Source: Ruegeria arenilitoris
Lineage (GTDB): Bacteria > Pseudomonadota > Alphaproteobacteria > Rhodobacterales > Rhodobacteraceae
NCBI RefSeq assembly: GCF_013032855.1
Contig: NZ_WQDA01000006.1
Span: 62,001-126,000, forward strand
Direction of reading: 5' to 3'
DNA length: 64,000 nt
The notes below the pieces were generated by a model. That model was not told where the DNA came from and searched no databases. It saw only the letters and a list, made by a program, of their open reading frames with translations. Made by a program: the position numbers and the translations under genes. Positions within the stretch are counted from its first letter, which is position 1, and each line of letters opens with the position of its first letter. This document shows positions 52,231 to 60,946 of the stretch, in pieces.

Positions 52231-52335
52231 TTGATTAGGCTGCTCATCTTGCGAGTGTGAGTGTCCGCGCGCGAGCTGCCCAAAGGTTTTTTCAGTCTCG
52301 GCCCGGTGCATTTTGCGCCGGGCTATTTCCTTGTA
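52231..52335 (+). ncRNA. Candidate small RNA, about 100 nt, between wHTH gene and pckA
   Basis: Starts about 7 bases after the promoter at 52197-52224 and would end at a strong hairpin, GCCCGGTGCA (52301-52310) with TGCGCCGGGC (52314-52323), one wobble pair, followed by TATTTCCTTG. An internal run of six U lies at 52287-52292. No open frame with a ribosome site is visible. This explains the core of a 375-bp gene-free stretch (52108-52482). I do not recognise it as a named RNA. Confidence 0.4.
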
Positions 52336-52448
52336 ATGGGTCCTTGATTTACTGCATGATTTTTAGGCGGGCAACGAATTTGTTCATGCCAATGTCACAT
52401 TACAACTGCAGGAAGAACAAATAACTGCAAGGACCCGTTATTGTGCGC

Positions 52449-52474
52449 GCAGGGGCCCGCAACCGCGCCCCTGC
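52449..52474 (-). terminator. Hairpin after pckA, likely transcription end
   Basis: GCAGGGGC (52449-52456) pairs with GCCCCTGC (52467-52474), 8-bp perfect stem, 10-base loop, 9 bases past the pckA stop on the minus strand. There is no U-tract, so it may stabilise the 3' end rather than terminate by itself. Confidence 0.5.
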
Positions 52475-52482
52475 ATGTCGGT

Positions 52483-54081
52483 TCAGCCGATTGCGACGGC
52501 TTTGATGTCTTCGTCGATGAACGGCAAATACTGTTCAAAGTTCTCGGCAAACATGTGCACCAGCTTTTCCGCCTGTTTGTCGAAAGCGGCCTGATCGTCC
52601 CAGGTACGGCGCGGATCCAACAGAACTTCGGGCACACCGGGGACCGTCACCGGAACGTCGAAGCCGAAATTGGCGTCCTTGCGATACTCGGCATCGGCCA
52701 ACGAGCCGTCCAGAGCCGCAGTCAGCAGGGCACGCGTGGCCTTGATCGGCATCCGGCTGCCCACACCGTATGCGCCGCCGGTCCAGCCGGTATTGACCAG
52801 CCAGCAGGTTGCGCCGTGCTGGGCGATCTTGTCGCGCAGCAGCTTGCCGTATTCCTCGGGGCGGCGCGGCATGAACGGGGCGCCGAAGCAGGTCGAGAAG
52901 GTCGGCTGCGGCTCGGTCACGCCGCGTTCGGTTCCGGCAACCTTCGAGGTGAAGCCCGACAGGAAGTGGTACATCGCCTGCGCCGGGGTCAGCCGGGCGA
53001 TCGGAGGCAGGACGCCAAAGGCATCACAGGTCAGCATAATGATGTTTTTCGGGTGCCCGCCCAGCGCCGTCTTGGAGGCGTTCGAAATGTATTCCAGCGG
53101 GTAGGCGCACCGCATGTTCGCGGTCAGGCTGTCATCGTTGAAATCCAGTTCCAGGGTCTCGGGATCGAAGACCATGTTCTCGATCACCGTGCCGAACTTC
53201 GACGTGGTCGCGTAGATCTCGGGTTCCGCCTCGGCGCTCAGATTGATGGTCTTGGCATAGCATCCGCCTTCGAAGTTGAAGGTCCCGCGATCCGACCAGC
53301 CGTGCTCGTCGTCGCCGATCAGAACACGCGCCGGATCAGCCGAAAGCGTGGTCTTCCCGGTGCCGGACAGGCCGAAGAACACGGCGGTGTCGACTGGGTT
53401 GCCCACCGCATGGTTGGCCGAGCAGTGCATCGGCATCACGCCTTTTTCCGGCAGCAGGTAGTTCAGAAGCGTGAAGACGGATTTCTTGTTCTCGCCCGCA
53501 TACTCTGTGCCGCCGATGAGAATCAGTTTGCGGTCAAAGTTCAGCGCAATCACCGTTTCGCTGCGGCAATCGTGCTTTTTCGGGTCCGCCTGGAAACTGG
53601 GGCAGTTGATGATGGTGTAGTCTGCGATGAATTCGTCCAGGTCCTCGCGGTCCGGGCGACGCAGCAGGTGCCGGATGAACAGGTTGTGCCAGGCCAGTTC
53701 CGTAACCATGCGCACATTGATCGCATAGGCAGGATCCGCGCCGCCAACCAGATCCTGAACGAAATAGTCCTTGCCTTTCATATGGGCCAGCATGTCGGCG
53801 TACAGCGCGTCAAAACCATCGGGGCTCATTTCCGCGTTGTTTTCCCACCAGATGCTTTCCGCCACGCTTTCGGTCCGGACGACGTGCTTGTCCTTGGGGG
53901 ACCGGCCCGTGAACTTGCCGGTGGACACCAGAAACGCTCCGCCATTGCCCAGCGTGCCTTCATTCCGCTTGAGCGCCTTCTGAATCAGCGCCGGCTCCAT
54001 CAAGTTGTAATAGACATTGCCCAGCCCCTCGATGCCTTGATCTTCGAGGCGGAACTGCGGGTTTACCCGTCCAAATGTCAT
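52483..54081 (-). CDS. pckA: Phosphoenolpyruvate carboxykinase (ATP)
   Basis: 532 residues. ATP-type Pck[17 protein letters not shown] near 52-67, [12 protein letters not shown], the kinase-2/P-loop motif [16 protein letters not shown] near 235-250 and [23 protein letters not shown]. It converts oxaloacetate to PEP, the key gluconeogenic step when growing on organic acids or acetate. It is divergent from chvI, with a 346-bp gap carrying tandem repeats; in Agrobacterium pckA is an acid-induced ChvGI-controlled gene in the same arrangement. Confidence 0.97.
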   Translation of the reverse strand: MTFGRVNPQFRLEDQGIEGLGNVYYNLMEPALIQKALKRNEGTLGNGGAFLVSTGKFTGRSPKDKHVVRTESVAESIWWENNAEMSPDGFDALYADMLAHMKGKDYFVQDLVGGADPAYAINVRMVTELAWHNLFIRHLLRRPDREDLDEFIADYTIINCPSFQADPKKHDCRSETVIALNFDRKLILIGGTEYAGENKKSVFTLLNYLLPEKGVMPMHCSANHAVGNPVDTAVFFGLSGTGKTTLSADPARVLIGDDEHGWSDRGTFNFEGGCYAKTINLSAEAEPEIYATTSKFGTVIENMVFDPETLELDFNDDSLTANMRCAYPLEYISNASKTALGGHPKNIIMLTCDAFGVLPPIARLTPAQAMYHFLSGFTSKVAGTERGVTEPQPTFSTCFGAPFMPRRPEEYGKLLRDKIAQHGATCWLVNTGWTGGAYGVGSRMPIKATRALLTAALDGSLADAEYRKDANFGFDVPVTVPGVPEVLLDPRRTWDDQAAFDKQAEKLVHMFAENFEQYLPFIDEDIKAVAIG

Positions 54082-54214
54082 TCGTGTCTTCTCCTGTGGC
54101 GGCGCTGCGGCGGTTGGGGCCGTCTGCGCTCATGAGGCGTAGTGCCGGTTAGTCCGACGAATAAGGGCCTCATATCACGGCCGTTTAGGGCATGAACAGG
54201 ACGGTTTGGCACAG

Positions 54215-54249
54215 TTAGCGCAACCAAGGCCGGGTTTAGCGCAACCAAG
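54215..54249. repeat. Tandem 14-bp direct repeats TTAGCGCAACCAAG in the pckA-chvI gap
   Basis: Two exact copies of TTAGCGCAACCAAG at 54215-54228 and 54236-54249, starts 21 bp apart, i.e. two helical turns, so both face the same side of the DNA. OmpR/PhoB-type regulators such as ChvI bind direct repeats. The 346-bp gap 54082-54427 also holds the palindrome at 54251-54266 and no gene. Confidence 0.55.
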
Positions 54250-54250
54250 A

Positions 54251-54266
54251 TTTTCCGGTCGGAAAA
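54251..54266. promoter_or_regulatory. Palindrome TTTTCCGGTCGGAAAA in the pckA-chvI gap
   Basis: TTTTCCG-GT-CGGAAAA, a perfect 7+2+7 inverted repeat directly adjoining the second 14-bp repeat. Symmetry suggests a second regulator binding as a dimer at the same promoter region. Confidence 0.5.
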
Positions 54267-54427
54267 CCCGGGCACTTTCGGAAGCGCAGGACGACCTTTT
54301 TGTCGCAGGATCGTGAACAATGTGGCGCGATTCGTACATCCGGATTGATTCGCGGCCTTAAAAAAGCCAAGAATGCCCTACAAAAAGCAAAAATATATCG
54401 TGAGTGAGCAGGTAAAGGGGCAGCCCG

Positions 54428-55132
54428 ATGTCTAAGATTGCACTGGTGGATGACGATCGGAACATTCTGACGTCTGTATCCATGACGCTCGAGGCCGAAG
54501 GGTTCGAGGTCGAAACCTACAATGACGGGCAGGCAGCCCTTGATGCGTTCAACAAGAAACTGCCGGATATGGCGGTTCTGGACATCAAGATGCCCCGCAT
54601 GGACGGCATGGATCTGCTGCAGCGGCTGCGGCAGAAAACCCAGATGCCGGTGATTTTCCTCACCTCGAAAGACGATGAGATCGACGAGGTACTGGGTCTG
54701 CGCATGGGCGCGGATGACTACGTGAAAAAGCCTTTCTCTCAACGCCTTCTGGTCGAACGCATCCGCGCGCTGCTGCGCCGTCAGGAAGCGACCGATGGGG
54801 ATGCGTCGACTGCAACCACCGGGGACGCAAAGGTGATGGAGCGCGGCGATCTGCGCATGGACCCGCTGCGTCACGCGGTCAGCTGGAAGGGGGCCGATGT
54901 TTCGCTGACGGTCACGGAATTCCTGCTGCTGCAGGCCTTGGCGCAACGCCCCGGCTTCGTCAAAAGCCGCGATCAGCTGATGGATGTCGCATATGATGAT
55001 CAGGTCTATGTCGACGACCGGACCATCGACAGCCACATCAAGCGTCTGCGCAAGAAGATGCGTGCTGCTGATCCCGAGTTTTCGGCTATCGAAACGCTGT
55101 ACGGTATCGGGTACCGTTACAACGAGGAATAA
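54428..55132 (+). CDS. chvI: Response regulator ChvI (OmpR family)
   Basis: 234 residues. Receiver with acidic pair at ALVDDDRN, phospho-acceptor Asp52 in [31 protein letters not shown] and [11 protein letters not shown] (Lys); OmpR-type winged helix in the C-terminal third ([35 protein letters not shown]). Partner of ChvG, 35 bases downstream. In rhizobia and Brucella (BvrR) this system controls envelope, acid response and carbon metabolism. Confidence 0.95.
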   Translation: MSKIALVDDDRNILTSVSMTLEAEGFEVETYNDGQAALDAFNKKLPDMAVLDIKMPRMDGMDLLQRLRQKTQMPVIFLTSKDDEIDEVLGLRMGADDYVKKPFSQRLLVERIRALLRRQEATDGDASTATTGDAKVMERGDLRMDPLRHAVSWKGADVSLTVTEFLLLQALAQRPGFVKSRDQLMDVAYDDQVYVDDRTIDSHIKRLRKKMRAADPEFSAIETLYGIGYRYNEE

Positions 55133-55167
55133 GCCGGGCCGGCTTTCTGCAAAGGTGAATTTGTTTC

Positions 55168-56880
55168 GTGCGTGACACCGAGCAATCCAGCGAGTTGCGC
55201 GACGGTGACGTCGTTCTGGGCGATGATTGGGTCATCCCGCAAGACCCCGAGTCGGCCGAGCTGCGCGCGCGGCGATCGCGGCGTACTCTGTTCACGCTGC
55301 GCAACTCGCCGCTGGCGCGCAAGATCATCACGTTCAACCTGATTGCTTTGGTGATCTTGGTCGCAGGTCTGCTGTACCTGGACGACACCCGAAAAGAGAG
55401 GGTCCAGCAAACGGCGCGAGACCTCATTGGCGATGCGCAACTGGTCAGCAACGTCTTCGAGGCACAACTGCGCCAGGTCGCCGGATCGCGGGACGCTTCT
55501 GACCTGAACGTCAAGGCGACCCTTGCCGGGCTGAGCATCCCCGAGGGCGGCGAAGTCTTCGTCTATGACAGCACCGGCACGTTGATCGGCTGGACTCGCG
55601 GTTCCTCGACCGTGGCGGAATTGCCGGGCCTGATTCAGGCCGAAGCGGATGCTCCGACCGGCAGCACGTTGATCTCTGATGCCCTGACCGCCGTCTGGAA
55701 TGGTCTGTATTCGGTTTTCACCACCGGATCTGAAGCCGAGGCACCGACGCTGGCACAGCGGGTTCAGGACATCATACCAAACGCACTGGACGGCCACATG
55801 CAGGTTCACGCCGTTTCTGACGCGGCCGGAGACACTGTGATTGTGGCGGCGTCGCCAATCGTTCTGGATGGCGCCCCTGTGGGGGCTGTCGCAATGGCCG
55901 GTCCCGCCGGAGAAATCGACGCACTGGCTCGGAAAGAGCAGGAACGCATTCTGCAGATGTTTGTCGTTGCCCTGCTGGTCTCGGTGGGTCTCAGCCTTGT
56001 GCTGGCCTCAACCATCGCGAACCCGCTGGCGGATCTGGCCGCTGCGGCGGAAATGGGCAAGGACCGTGGCACTGGGGTCAATCCCGGCCGTATCCGCATC
56101 CCCGACCTGAGCGCCCGCCCGGACGAGATTGGTCGGCTTAGCCGTGCGCTGCGGGGAATGGTGACGGCGCTCTACAACCGGATAGACGCTAACGAACAGT
56201 TTGCGGCTGACGTCGCGCATGAGATCAAGAACCCCTTGGCCAGCCTGCAATCGGCCGTCGGTACGCTGCGAATGGTCAAGCGTGACGATCAGCGCGAGAA
56301 ATTGTTGGGCGTCATCGAGCACGATGTCCGCCGATTGGACCGCCTTGTCAGCGACATCTCGAATGCGTCCCGCCTGGATGCTGAACTGGTCAAAGAGCAG
56401 GAGCAGCCCTTCGATCTTCTGAAGCTGATCGGCAATATCAGTCAGTACCTGGGCGAAGACGCCCGATCGAAGGGAATCGACTACATCACGGATTTGCCGT
56501 CCAAGCCCATCGTCATAAACGGGCTCGAGGCCCGTCTGGCGCAGGTTTTCGTGAACCTGATTACAAATGCCATCTCCTTCTGCGAGGAAAGCGACGCGAT
56601 CCGCGTTTGGGTGCGCCAACGCGAAAACCGGGTTCTGGTTGTTGTCGAAGACACTGGCCCCGGTATTCCGGATCAGGCCCTGACCAAGGTTTTCAAGCGC
56701 TTCTACTCGCAGCGCCCTGCCGAGCATTTCGGCAACAACTCGGGCCTTGGACTTGCGATCTCGAAACAGATTGTCGAGGCCCACGGCGGCGTCATCTGGG
56801 CCGAGAACATCCGTCCGACCGAGGCGGACATCACGTCGGACCCGCAAGGTGCGCGGTTTGTCGTGGGTCTTCCCCTTTAA
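55168..56880 (+). CDS. chvG: Sensor histidine kinase ChvG
   Basis: 570 residues, GTG start. Cytoplasmic N-terminus, membrane helix (IITFNLIALVILVAGLLYL), large periplasmic sensor (about 75-260), second helix (MFVVALLVSVGLSLVLAST), HAMP, then DHp with His351 in AADVAHEIKNPLASLQ and the ATPase domain with EDTGPGI and NSGLGLAISKQIVEAHGG. Phosphorylates ChvI; in rhizobia the periplasmic repressor ExoR binds it. It ends 3 bases before hprK, so kinase and HprK are co-expressed. Confidence 0.95.
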   Translation: MRDTEQSSELRDGDVVLGDDWVIPQDPESAELRARRSRRTLFTLRNSPLARKIITFNLIALVILVAGLLYLDDTRKERVQQTARDLIGDAQLVSNVFEAQLRQVAGSRDASDLNVKATLAGLSIPEGGEVFVYDSTGTLIGWTRGSSTVAELPGLIQAEADAPTGSTLISDALTAVWNGLYSVFTTGSEAEAPTLAQRVQDIIPNALDGHMQVHAVSDAAGDTVIVAASPIVLDGAPVGAVAMAGPAGEIDALARKEQERILQMFVVALLVSVGLSLVLASTIANPLADLAAAAEMGKDRGTGVNPGRIRIPDLSARPDEIGRLSRALRGMVTALYNRIDANEQFAADVAHEIKNPLASLQSAVGTLRMVKRDDQREKLLGVIEHDVRRLDRLVSDISNASRLDAELVKEQEQPFDLLKLIGNISQYLGEDARSKGIDYITDLPSKPIVINGLEARLAQVFVNLITNAISFCEESDAIRVWVRQRENRVLVVVEDTGPGIPDQALTKVFKRFYSQRPAEHFGNNSGLGLAISKQIVEAHGGVIWAENIRPTEADITSDPQGARFVVGLPL

Positions 56881-56883
56881 GCG

Positions 56884-57354
56884 ATGTGGGCTTTGCGCCT
56901 TCCGGAAAAGCCCAGCGATGATCCGGTCTGCGTGCACGCCACATGCGTTGCCGTTGCTGGCCGCGGCGCCCTGATTTCGGGGCCGTCCGGGGTCGGAAAA
57001 TCGGCACTTGCATTGCAGATGATGGGCTTCGGCGCGGACATGGTCGCCGATGATCGTGTAAACCTAACCCTGTCGGGCGACCGGGTGATTGCGGATGCGG
57101 TCCCTCAGATCCGAGGATTGGTCGAGGCCCGCGGCGTCGGCCTGCTGCGCGCCACGGCCTGCGGCCCCGTTCCGTTGGAATGGATCGTGGATCTGGATCA
57201 AGTGGAATCCCAGCGACTGCCGGAACCGCGACAGGTTCTTGTGCTGGGACATCCTGTTCCCTTGCTTCGAGCCGCCGGCGTGCCCAACTTGGCATCAGCA
57301 CTTGTTCAACTGATGAAAATGGGACGCGTCGATCCGCAATGGCCAAGCATATGA
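56884..57354 (+). CDS. hprK: HPr kinase/phosphorylase, short alphaproteobacterial form
   Basis: 156 residues. Walker A ISGPSGVGKSALALQMM (33-41 core), DDRVNL and a QIRGLVEARGVGLL segment that matches the HprK C-domain. Firmicute HprK has an extra N-terminal domain that is absent here; this shortness is usual in alphaproteobacteria and not a truncation. It phosphorylates Ser46 of HPr, whose gene lies 1.3 kb downstream in the same run. Overlaps rapZ by 4 bp. Confidence 0.93.
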   Translation: MWALRLPEKPSDDPVCVHATCVAVAGRGALISGPSGVGKSALALQMMGFGADMVADDRVNLTLSGDRVIADAVPQIRGLVEARGVGLLRATACGPVPLEWIVDLDQVESQRLPEPRQVLVLGHPVPLLRAAGVPNLASALVQLMKMGRVDPQWPSI

Positions 57355-58232
57355 CAGCACAAACGCGCATCGTTCTGGTGACAGGTCCGTCGGGCGCGGG
57401 CCGGTCGACGGCGATTCATGTGCTCGAGGATCTGGGCTATGAGGCCATCGACAACTTGCCGATGGGCCTCTTGCTGCGCCTGATGGAGGGCGCGGATCCA
57501 TCCCGGCCGATGGCGCTGGGAATCGATGCTCGCAATCGTGATTTCTCGACCATCGGCTTTATCGAATTGGTCGCCAAACTGGGCCGGATGAGCCAGGTGG
57601 ACCTGTCCACGCTTTATCTGGATTGCAGCGACGACGTGCTGTTGCGCCGGTTTTCGGAAACCCGACGCCGTCATCCGGTCGCAACCGATGCCAGCCCCGA
57701 AACCGGCATCCGCCAGGAAAAGGAATTGTTGGAGCCGATCCGCGAGATCGCCGACACCCTGATCGACACCAGCGTGCTCAACGTGCACCAGCTGCGATCC
57801 GAGGTCGAACGCTGGTTCGCCCCGGAAGGAGGCCGGCATCTGGCCGTTTCTATCGAGTCCTTCTCCTACAAACGGGGGCTGCCGCTGGGCCTCGACATGG
57901 TGTTCGACTGCCGATTTCTGGCCAACCCCTATTGGCGTCCGGAGCTGCGCGAGGCTGATGGTCGAAATCCGGACGTTGCGTCCTATGTTCAGGCTGACAC
58001 GAACTATGCCGCCTTTTTTGAACGGGTGGTGGAGCTGTTGCTGTCTCTGCTGCCCGCCTTCAAGGCCGAGGGCAAAACGCACCTGTCGGTCGCCTTCGGC
58101 TGTACCGGGGGTCAGCACCGCTCGGTCGCGATGGCCGAAGCGGTCGCAAAAGCCCTTGCAGAGCAGGGGCAGCCGGTGGCAATTAGACACCGCGAGATGG
58201 AACGTCGATCGTTGAATGTGAGGCCGGATTGA
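57351..58232 (+). CDS. rapZ: RNase adapter / nucleotide-binding protein RapZ
   Basis: 293 residues from ATG 57351, which overlaps hprK (ATGA); ATG 57339 is a possible alternative. Walker A VTGPSGAGRSTA (11-21), DDVLLRRFSETRRRHP, SFSYKRGLPLGLDMVFDCRFL and the C-terminal SVAFGCTGGQHRSVAMAE. In E. coli RapZ guides RNase E to GlmZ; in this group the RNA target is unknown, but linkage to PTS genes is general. Confidence 0.95.
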   Translation: MTAQTRIVLVTGPSGAGRSTAIHVLEDLGYEAIDNLPMGLLLRLMEGADPSRPMALGIDARNRDFSTIGFIELVAKLGRMSQVDLSTLYLDCSDDVLLRRFSETRRRHPVATDASPETGIRQEKELLEPIREIADTLIDTSVLNVHQLRSEVERWFAPEGGRHLAVSIESFSYKRGLPLGLDMVFDCRFLANPYWRPELREADGRNPDVASYVQADTNYAAFFERVVELLLSLLPAFKAEGKTHLSVAFGCTGGQHRSVAMAEAVAKALAEQGQPVAIRHREMERRSLNVRPD

Positions 58233-58621
58233 TCGGAATTGTAATCGTGGCGCATGGCGGATTGGCCCAGGAATACCTGGCGGCCATGCAACACGTCGTG
58301 GGCAAGCAACCCGGCCTTGTGGCAGTGTCGATCGACGCTGATCATGATCGCGAAGAAAAGCAGGCCGAAATCTGTCGGGCCGCGGATGCTGTGGATGTCG
58401 GCGACGGTGTTGTTGTCGTGACCGATCTGTTCGGGGGCAGCCCCTCGAATCTCAGCCTGCGCGCCTGTGCGCCGCAGGACCGTAGAATTCTTTACGGCGC
58501 CAACCTTCCGATGCTGATCAAACTGGCCAAAAGCCGCCAACTTCCGGTCGGGGACGCCGTCCGTAGGGCCATGGAGGCTGGACGAAAGTACATCAATGCG
58601 CAAAATGTGACATTGGACTGA
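58229..58621 (+). CDS. PTS EIIA component, mannose family (regulatory)
   Basis: 130 residues, TTG start overlapping rapZ. Phosphorylatable His9 in IVIVAHGGLAQEYL, and the DLFGGSPSNLSLRA block typical of EIIA-Man. No EIIB, EIIC or EIID gene accompanies it, so it cannot transport sugars by itself; it is probably a signalling acceptor from HPr, as in Brucella and other alphaproteobacteria. Confidence 0.92.
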   Translation: MIGIVIVAHGGLAQEYLAAMQHVVGKQPGLVAVSIDADHDREEKQAEICRAADAVDVGDGVVVVTDLFGGSPSNLSLRACAPQDRRILYGANLPMLIKLAKSRQLPVGDAVRRAMEAGRKYINAQNVTLD

Positions 58622-58638
58622 CATCGGATCGATTGAAT

Positions 58639-58908
58639 ATGGCCACCAAAAGCTTGAAAATCATCAACGAAAAGGGCTTGCACGCGCGCGCTTCAGCCAA
58701 ATTGGTCGAGGTGGTCGAAGGGTTTGACGCCCGCGCCGAAGTGTCCAAAGACGGCATGTCCGCGTCGGGTGACAGCATTATGGGCCTTTTGATGTTGGCG
58801 GCTTCGCGTGGAACGACTATTGACGTCGAAACGTCCGGGCCGGATGCTGAGGCGCTGGCAGACGCGCTGGAAGCATTGGTGAACGACAAGTTCGGCGAAG
58901 GTTTCTGA
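58639..58908 (+). CDS. PTS phosphocarrier protein HPr
   Basis: 89 residues from ATG 58639. His15 in NEKGLHARASAKLV is the EI-dependent site and Ser46 in GDSIMGLLML the HprK site; both are intact. With hprK and EIIA-Man in the same run it forms the output of the regulatory PTS. The EI gene is not in the window. The short gap before the acyltransferase holds nothing notable. Confidence 0.95.
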   Translation: MATKSLKIINEKGLHARASAKLVEVVEGFDARAEVSKDGMSASGDSIMGLLMLAASRGTTIDVETSGPDAEALADALEALVNDKFGEGF

Positions 58909-58949
58909 CGCAGGGCACTGCCACGAAACAAGAACGGGAAGACCAGGAA

Positions 58950-59849
58950 TTGGCGGAAACCACGCACGATACCAAGACCAACACGGTGGTGGCCGAGACC
59001 GCGGAAGCGGGCGAAATCTACGACCGCCGCACGCTGACCTACGCAAATTCGTTTGACGACGCCTGGACCTCGACGGCCATCAAGGCGATCGAATGGTGCA
59101 CAGGCAAGCTGACCATTCTGCGCATGGTCAACAAGTTCGAAAAGCAGAATGAAAAGTATCGCGGCCAGAAATTCTGGGGTGGTGCCCTTGGTATCATGGG
59201 AATCGACCTGACCACGCCCGAACACCAGATTGCGCGCATTCCGAAAGAGGGGCCCGTTGTGGTGGTGGCCAATCACCCGCATGGGATGGTGGACGGCATG
59301 ATCCTGGCCGAGTTGATCGGACGAGTGCGCCAGGACTATCGCATCCTGACCCGCTCGGTTCTGACCGGGCTGGACGAGGCCGCGACCTCGTTCATGATCC
59401 CGGTCCCGTTTCCACATGACCCCGAAGCCCAGAGCAAGATGCTTGAGATGCGGGGCAAGGCGATGGAGCACCTCAAGAACGGTGGTGTCGTCGCGCTGTT
59501 CCCATCCGGTGTGGTGATGTCTTCGGACACGTGGTTCGGCCCGGCTCAGGAACGCGAATGGAACGTGTTCACCGCCAAGATGATCCGGCGATCCGGTGCC
59601 AAGGTTCTGCCCATCTACTTCCCTGGCAGCAATTCGCGCTGGTACCAGATTGCCAACAAACTATCGGCAATTTTGCGTCAGGGACTTCTGCTGCATGAGA
59701 TCGTCCGGTCCTGCAACAAACCGGTCGGCCCCGTGATCGGAGAGCCGATTTCGGACGAGGACATGAAATTGCTCGAACGCGACCCGCGCGGATTCATGAC
59801 CTGGCTCAGAAAACACACGCTGGGCTTGGGGCAGTCACCAGAAGCCTGA
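58950..59849 (+). CDS. Lysophospholipid acyltransferase (PlsC-like)
   Basis: 299 residues, TTG start. The acyltransferase motif ANHPHGMVDG (H-x4-D) near 110-119 and the downstream VALFPSGVVMSSDTWFG and AKVLPIYFPGSNSRWYQ are the PlsC motif set. An N-terminal extension of about 90 residues is rich in charged residues (RTLTYANSFDDAWTSTAIKA). It could act on lysophosphatidic acid or on lyso-ornithine lipid; the exact substrate is open. Membrane-associated. Confidence 0.86.
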   Translation: MAETTHDTKTNTVVAETAEAGEIYDRRTLTYANSFDDAWTSTAIKAIEWCTGKLTILRMVNKFEKQNEKYRGQKFWGGALGIMGIDLTTPEHQIARIPKEGPVVVVANHPHGMVDGMILAELIGRVRQDYRILTRSVLTGLDEAATSFMIPVPFPHDPEAQSKMLEMRGKAMEHLKNGGVVALFPSGVVMSSDTWFGPAQEREWNVFTAKMIRRSGAKVLPIYFPGSNSRWYQIANKLSAILRQGLLLHEIVRSCNKPVGPVIGEPISDEDMKLLERDPRGFMTWLRKHTLGLGQSPEA

Positions 59850-59905
59850 TCCACCGTTCATTTGCGCGAAAACATCGCAAGCGAGCGGGGCGGTCCCTTG
59901 ACGGT

Positions 59906-60781
59906 TTAGCGCGTCGGGACCGGAACCTCGCCACGGTAGTCATAAAACCCGCGATCGGTCTTGCGGCCCAGCCAGCCGGCCTCGACGTATTTCGTCAGCA
60001 ACGGGCAGGGGCGGTACTTTGTATCCGCCAACCCATCATGGAGGACGTTCATGATGGCCAGACAGGTGTCCAGCCCGATGAAATCGGCCAGTTCCAGCGG
60101 ACCCATGGGGTGATTGGCGCCCAGCTTCATCGACTGGTCGATCGACTGAACGCTGCCGACACCTTCATACAGGGTATAGACGGCCTCGTTGATCATCGGC
60201 ATCAGGATACGGTTCACGATGAAGGCCGGAAAATCCTCGGCGCTGGCGGCGGTTTTACCCAACCGATCCACCACCGCCTTGCAGGTGGCAAAGGTCTCTT
60301 CGTCGGTGGCGATACCGCGAATCAACTCGACCAATTGCATGACAGGAACCGGGTTCATGAAGTGGAACCCCATGAAACGCTCCGGCCGATCCGTCCGGCT
60401 GGCAAGCCGTGTGATCGAAATGGACGAAGTGTTCGACGTCAGGATCGTGTGGGCCTGCAAATGCGGCTGCAGATCCTCGAAAATCGCCTGCTTGATGGCC
60501 TCACGTTCGGTCGCGGCTTCGATCACGAGGTCCGTCTGGCCGATCTCCGGAAGATTCAGCGTGGTCTTGATCCGCTGCAGTGCGGCCTGCATCTCGTCGT
60601 CACCGATCTTGCCGCGTGACACCTGACGAGCCAGGTTGCCCTTGATCGTTTCAATGGCAGCATCCAGCGCATCCTGGCTGATGTCGTTCAGCAGAACGTC
60701 ATACCCTGCCAACGCCATCACATGGGCAATTCCGTTGCCCATCTGGCCCGCGCCGATTACTCCGACTGATTTCACGTCCAT
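59906..60781 (-). CDS. 3-hydroxybutyryl-CoA dehydrogenase
   Basis: 291 residues. NAD-binding GAGQMGNGIAHVMALAGYDV at 10-29, TSNTSSISITRLA, the catalytic His in MGFHFMNPVPVMQLVELIRG and ILMPMINEAVYTLYEGVGSV. Single-domain short form as in Hbd/PaaH, oxidising (S)-3-hydroxybutyryl-CoA or reducing acetoacetyl-CoA. Its neighbourhood with etfBA suggests a role in short-chain acyl-CoA oxidation or the C4 stage of acetyl-CoA assimilation. Confidence 0.94.
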   Translation of the reverse strand: MDVKSVGVIGAGQMGNGIAHVMALAGYDVLLNDISQDALDAAIETIKGNLARQVSRGKIGDDEMQAALQRIKTTLNLPEIGQTDLVIEAATEREAIKQAIFEDLQPHLQAHTILTSNTSSISITRLASRTDRPERFMGFHFMNPVPVMQLVELIRGIATDEETFATCKAVVDRLGKTAASAEDFPAFIVNRILMPMINEAVYTLYEGVGSVQSIDQSMKLGANHPMGPLELADFIGLDTCLAIMNVLHDGLADTKYRPCPLLTKYVEAGWLGRKTDRGFYDYRGEVPVPTR

Positions 60782-60946
60782 ATTGAACTGCCTTCCGCAT
60801 CAAGGTTCAGGGGGACATTATCGGCAGTCCGGGTTGGGCGGCAAGGGGTTGGGACCGGTCCAATTCGCTTCAAATGCGCACATTAGAGTTTTCTAAACAC
60901 CTAAGGCCGCAGAATGGCAATTGGGTGAAGAAAATGGGTGGCTGAC

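Noticed and set aside
52441-54135. A 564-codon open frame antisense to pckA
   Set aside because: pckA motifs are complete on the minus strand and the antisense frame shows no recognisable domain.
56884-57354. hprK as a truncated gene
   Set aside because: Alphaproteobacterial HprK normally lacks the N-terminal domain of Firmicute proteins, so the 156-residue length is normal.
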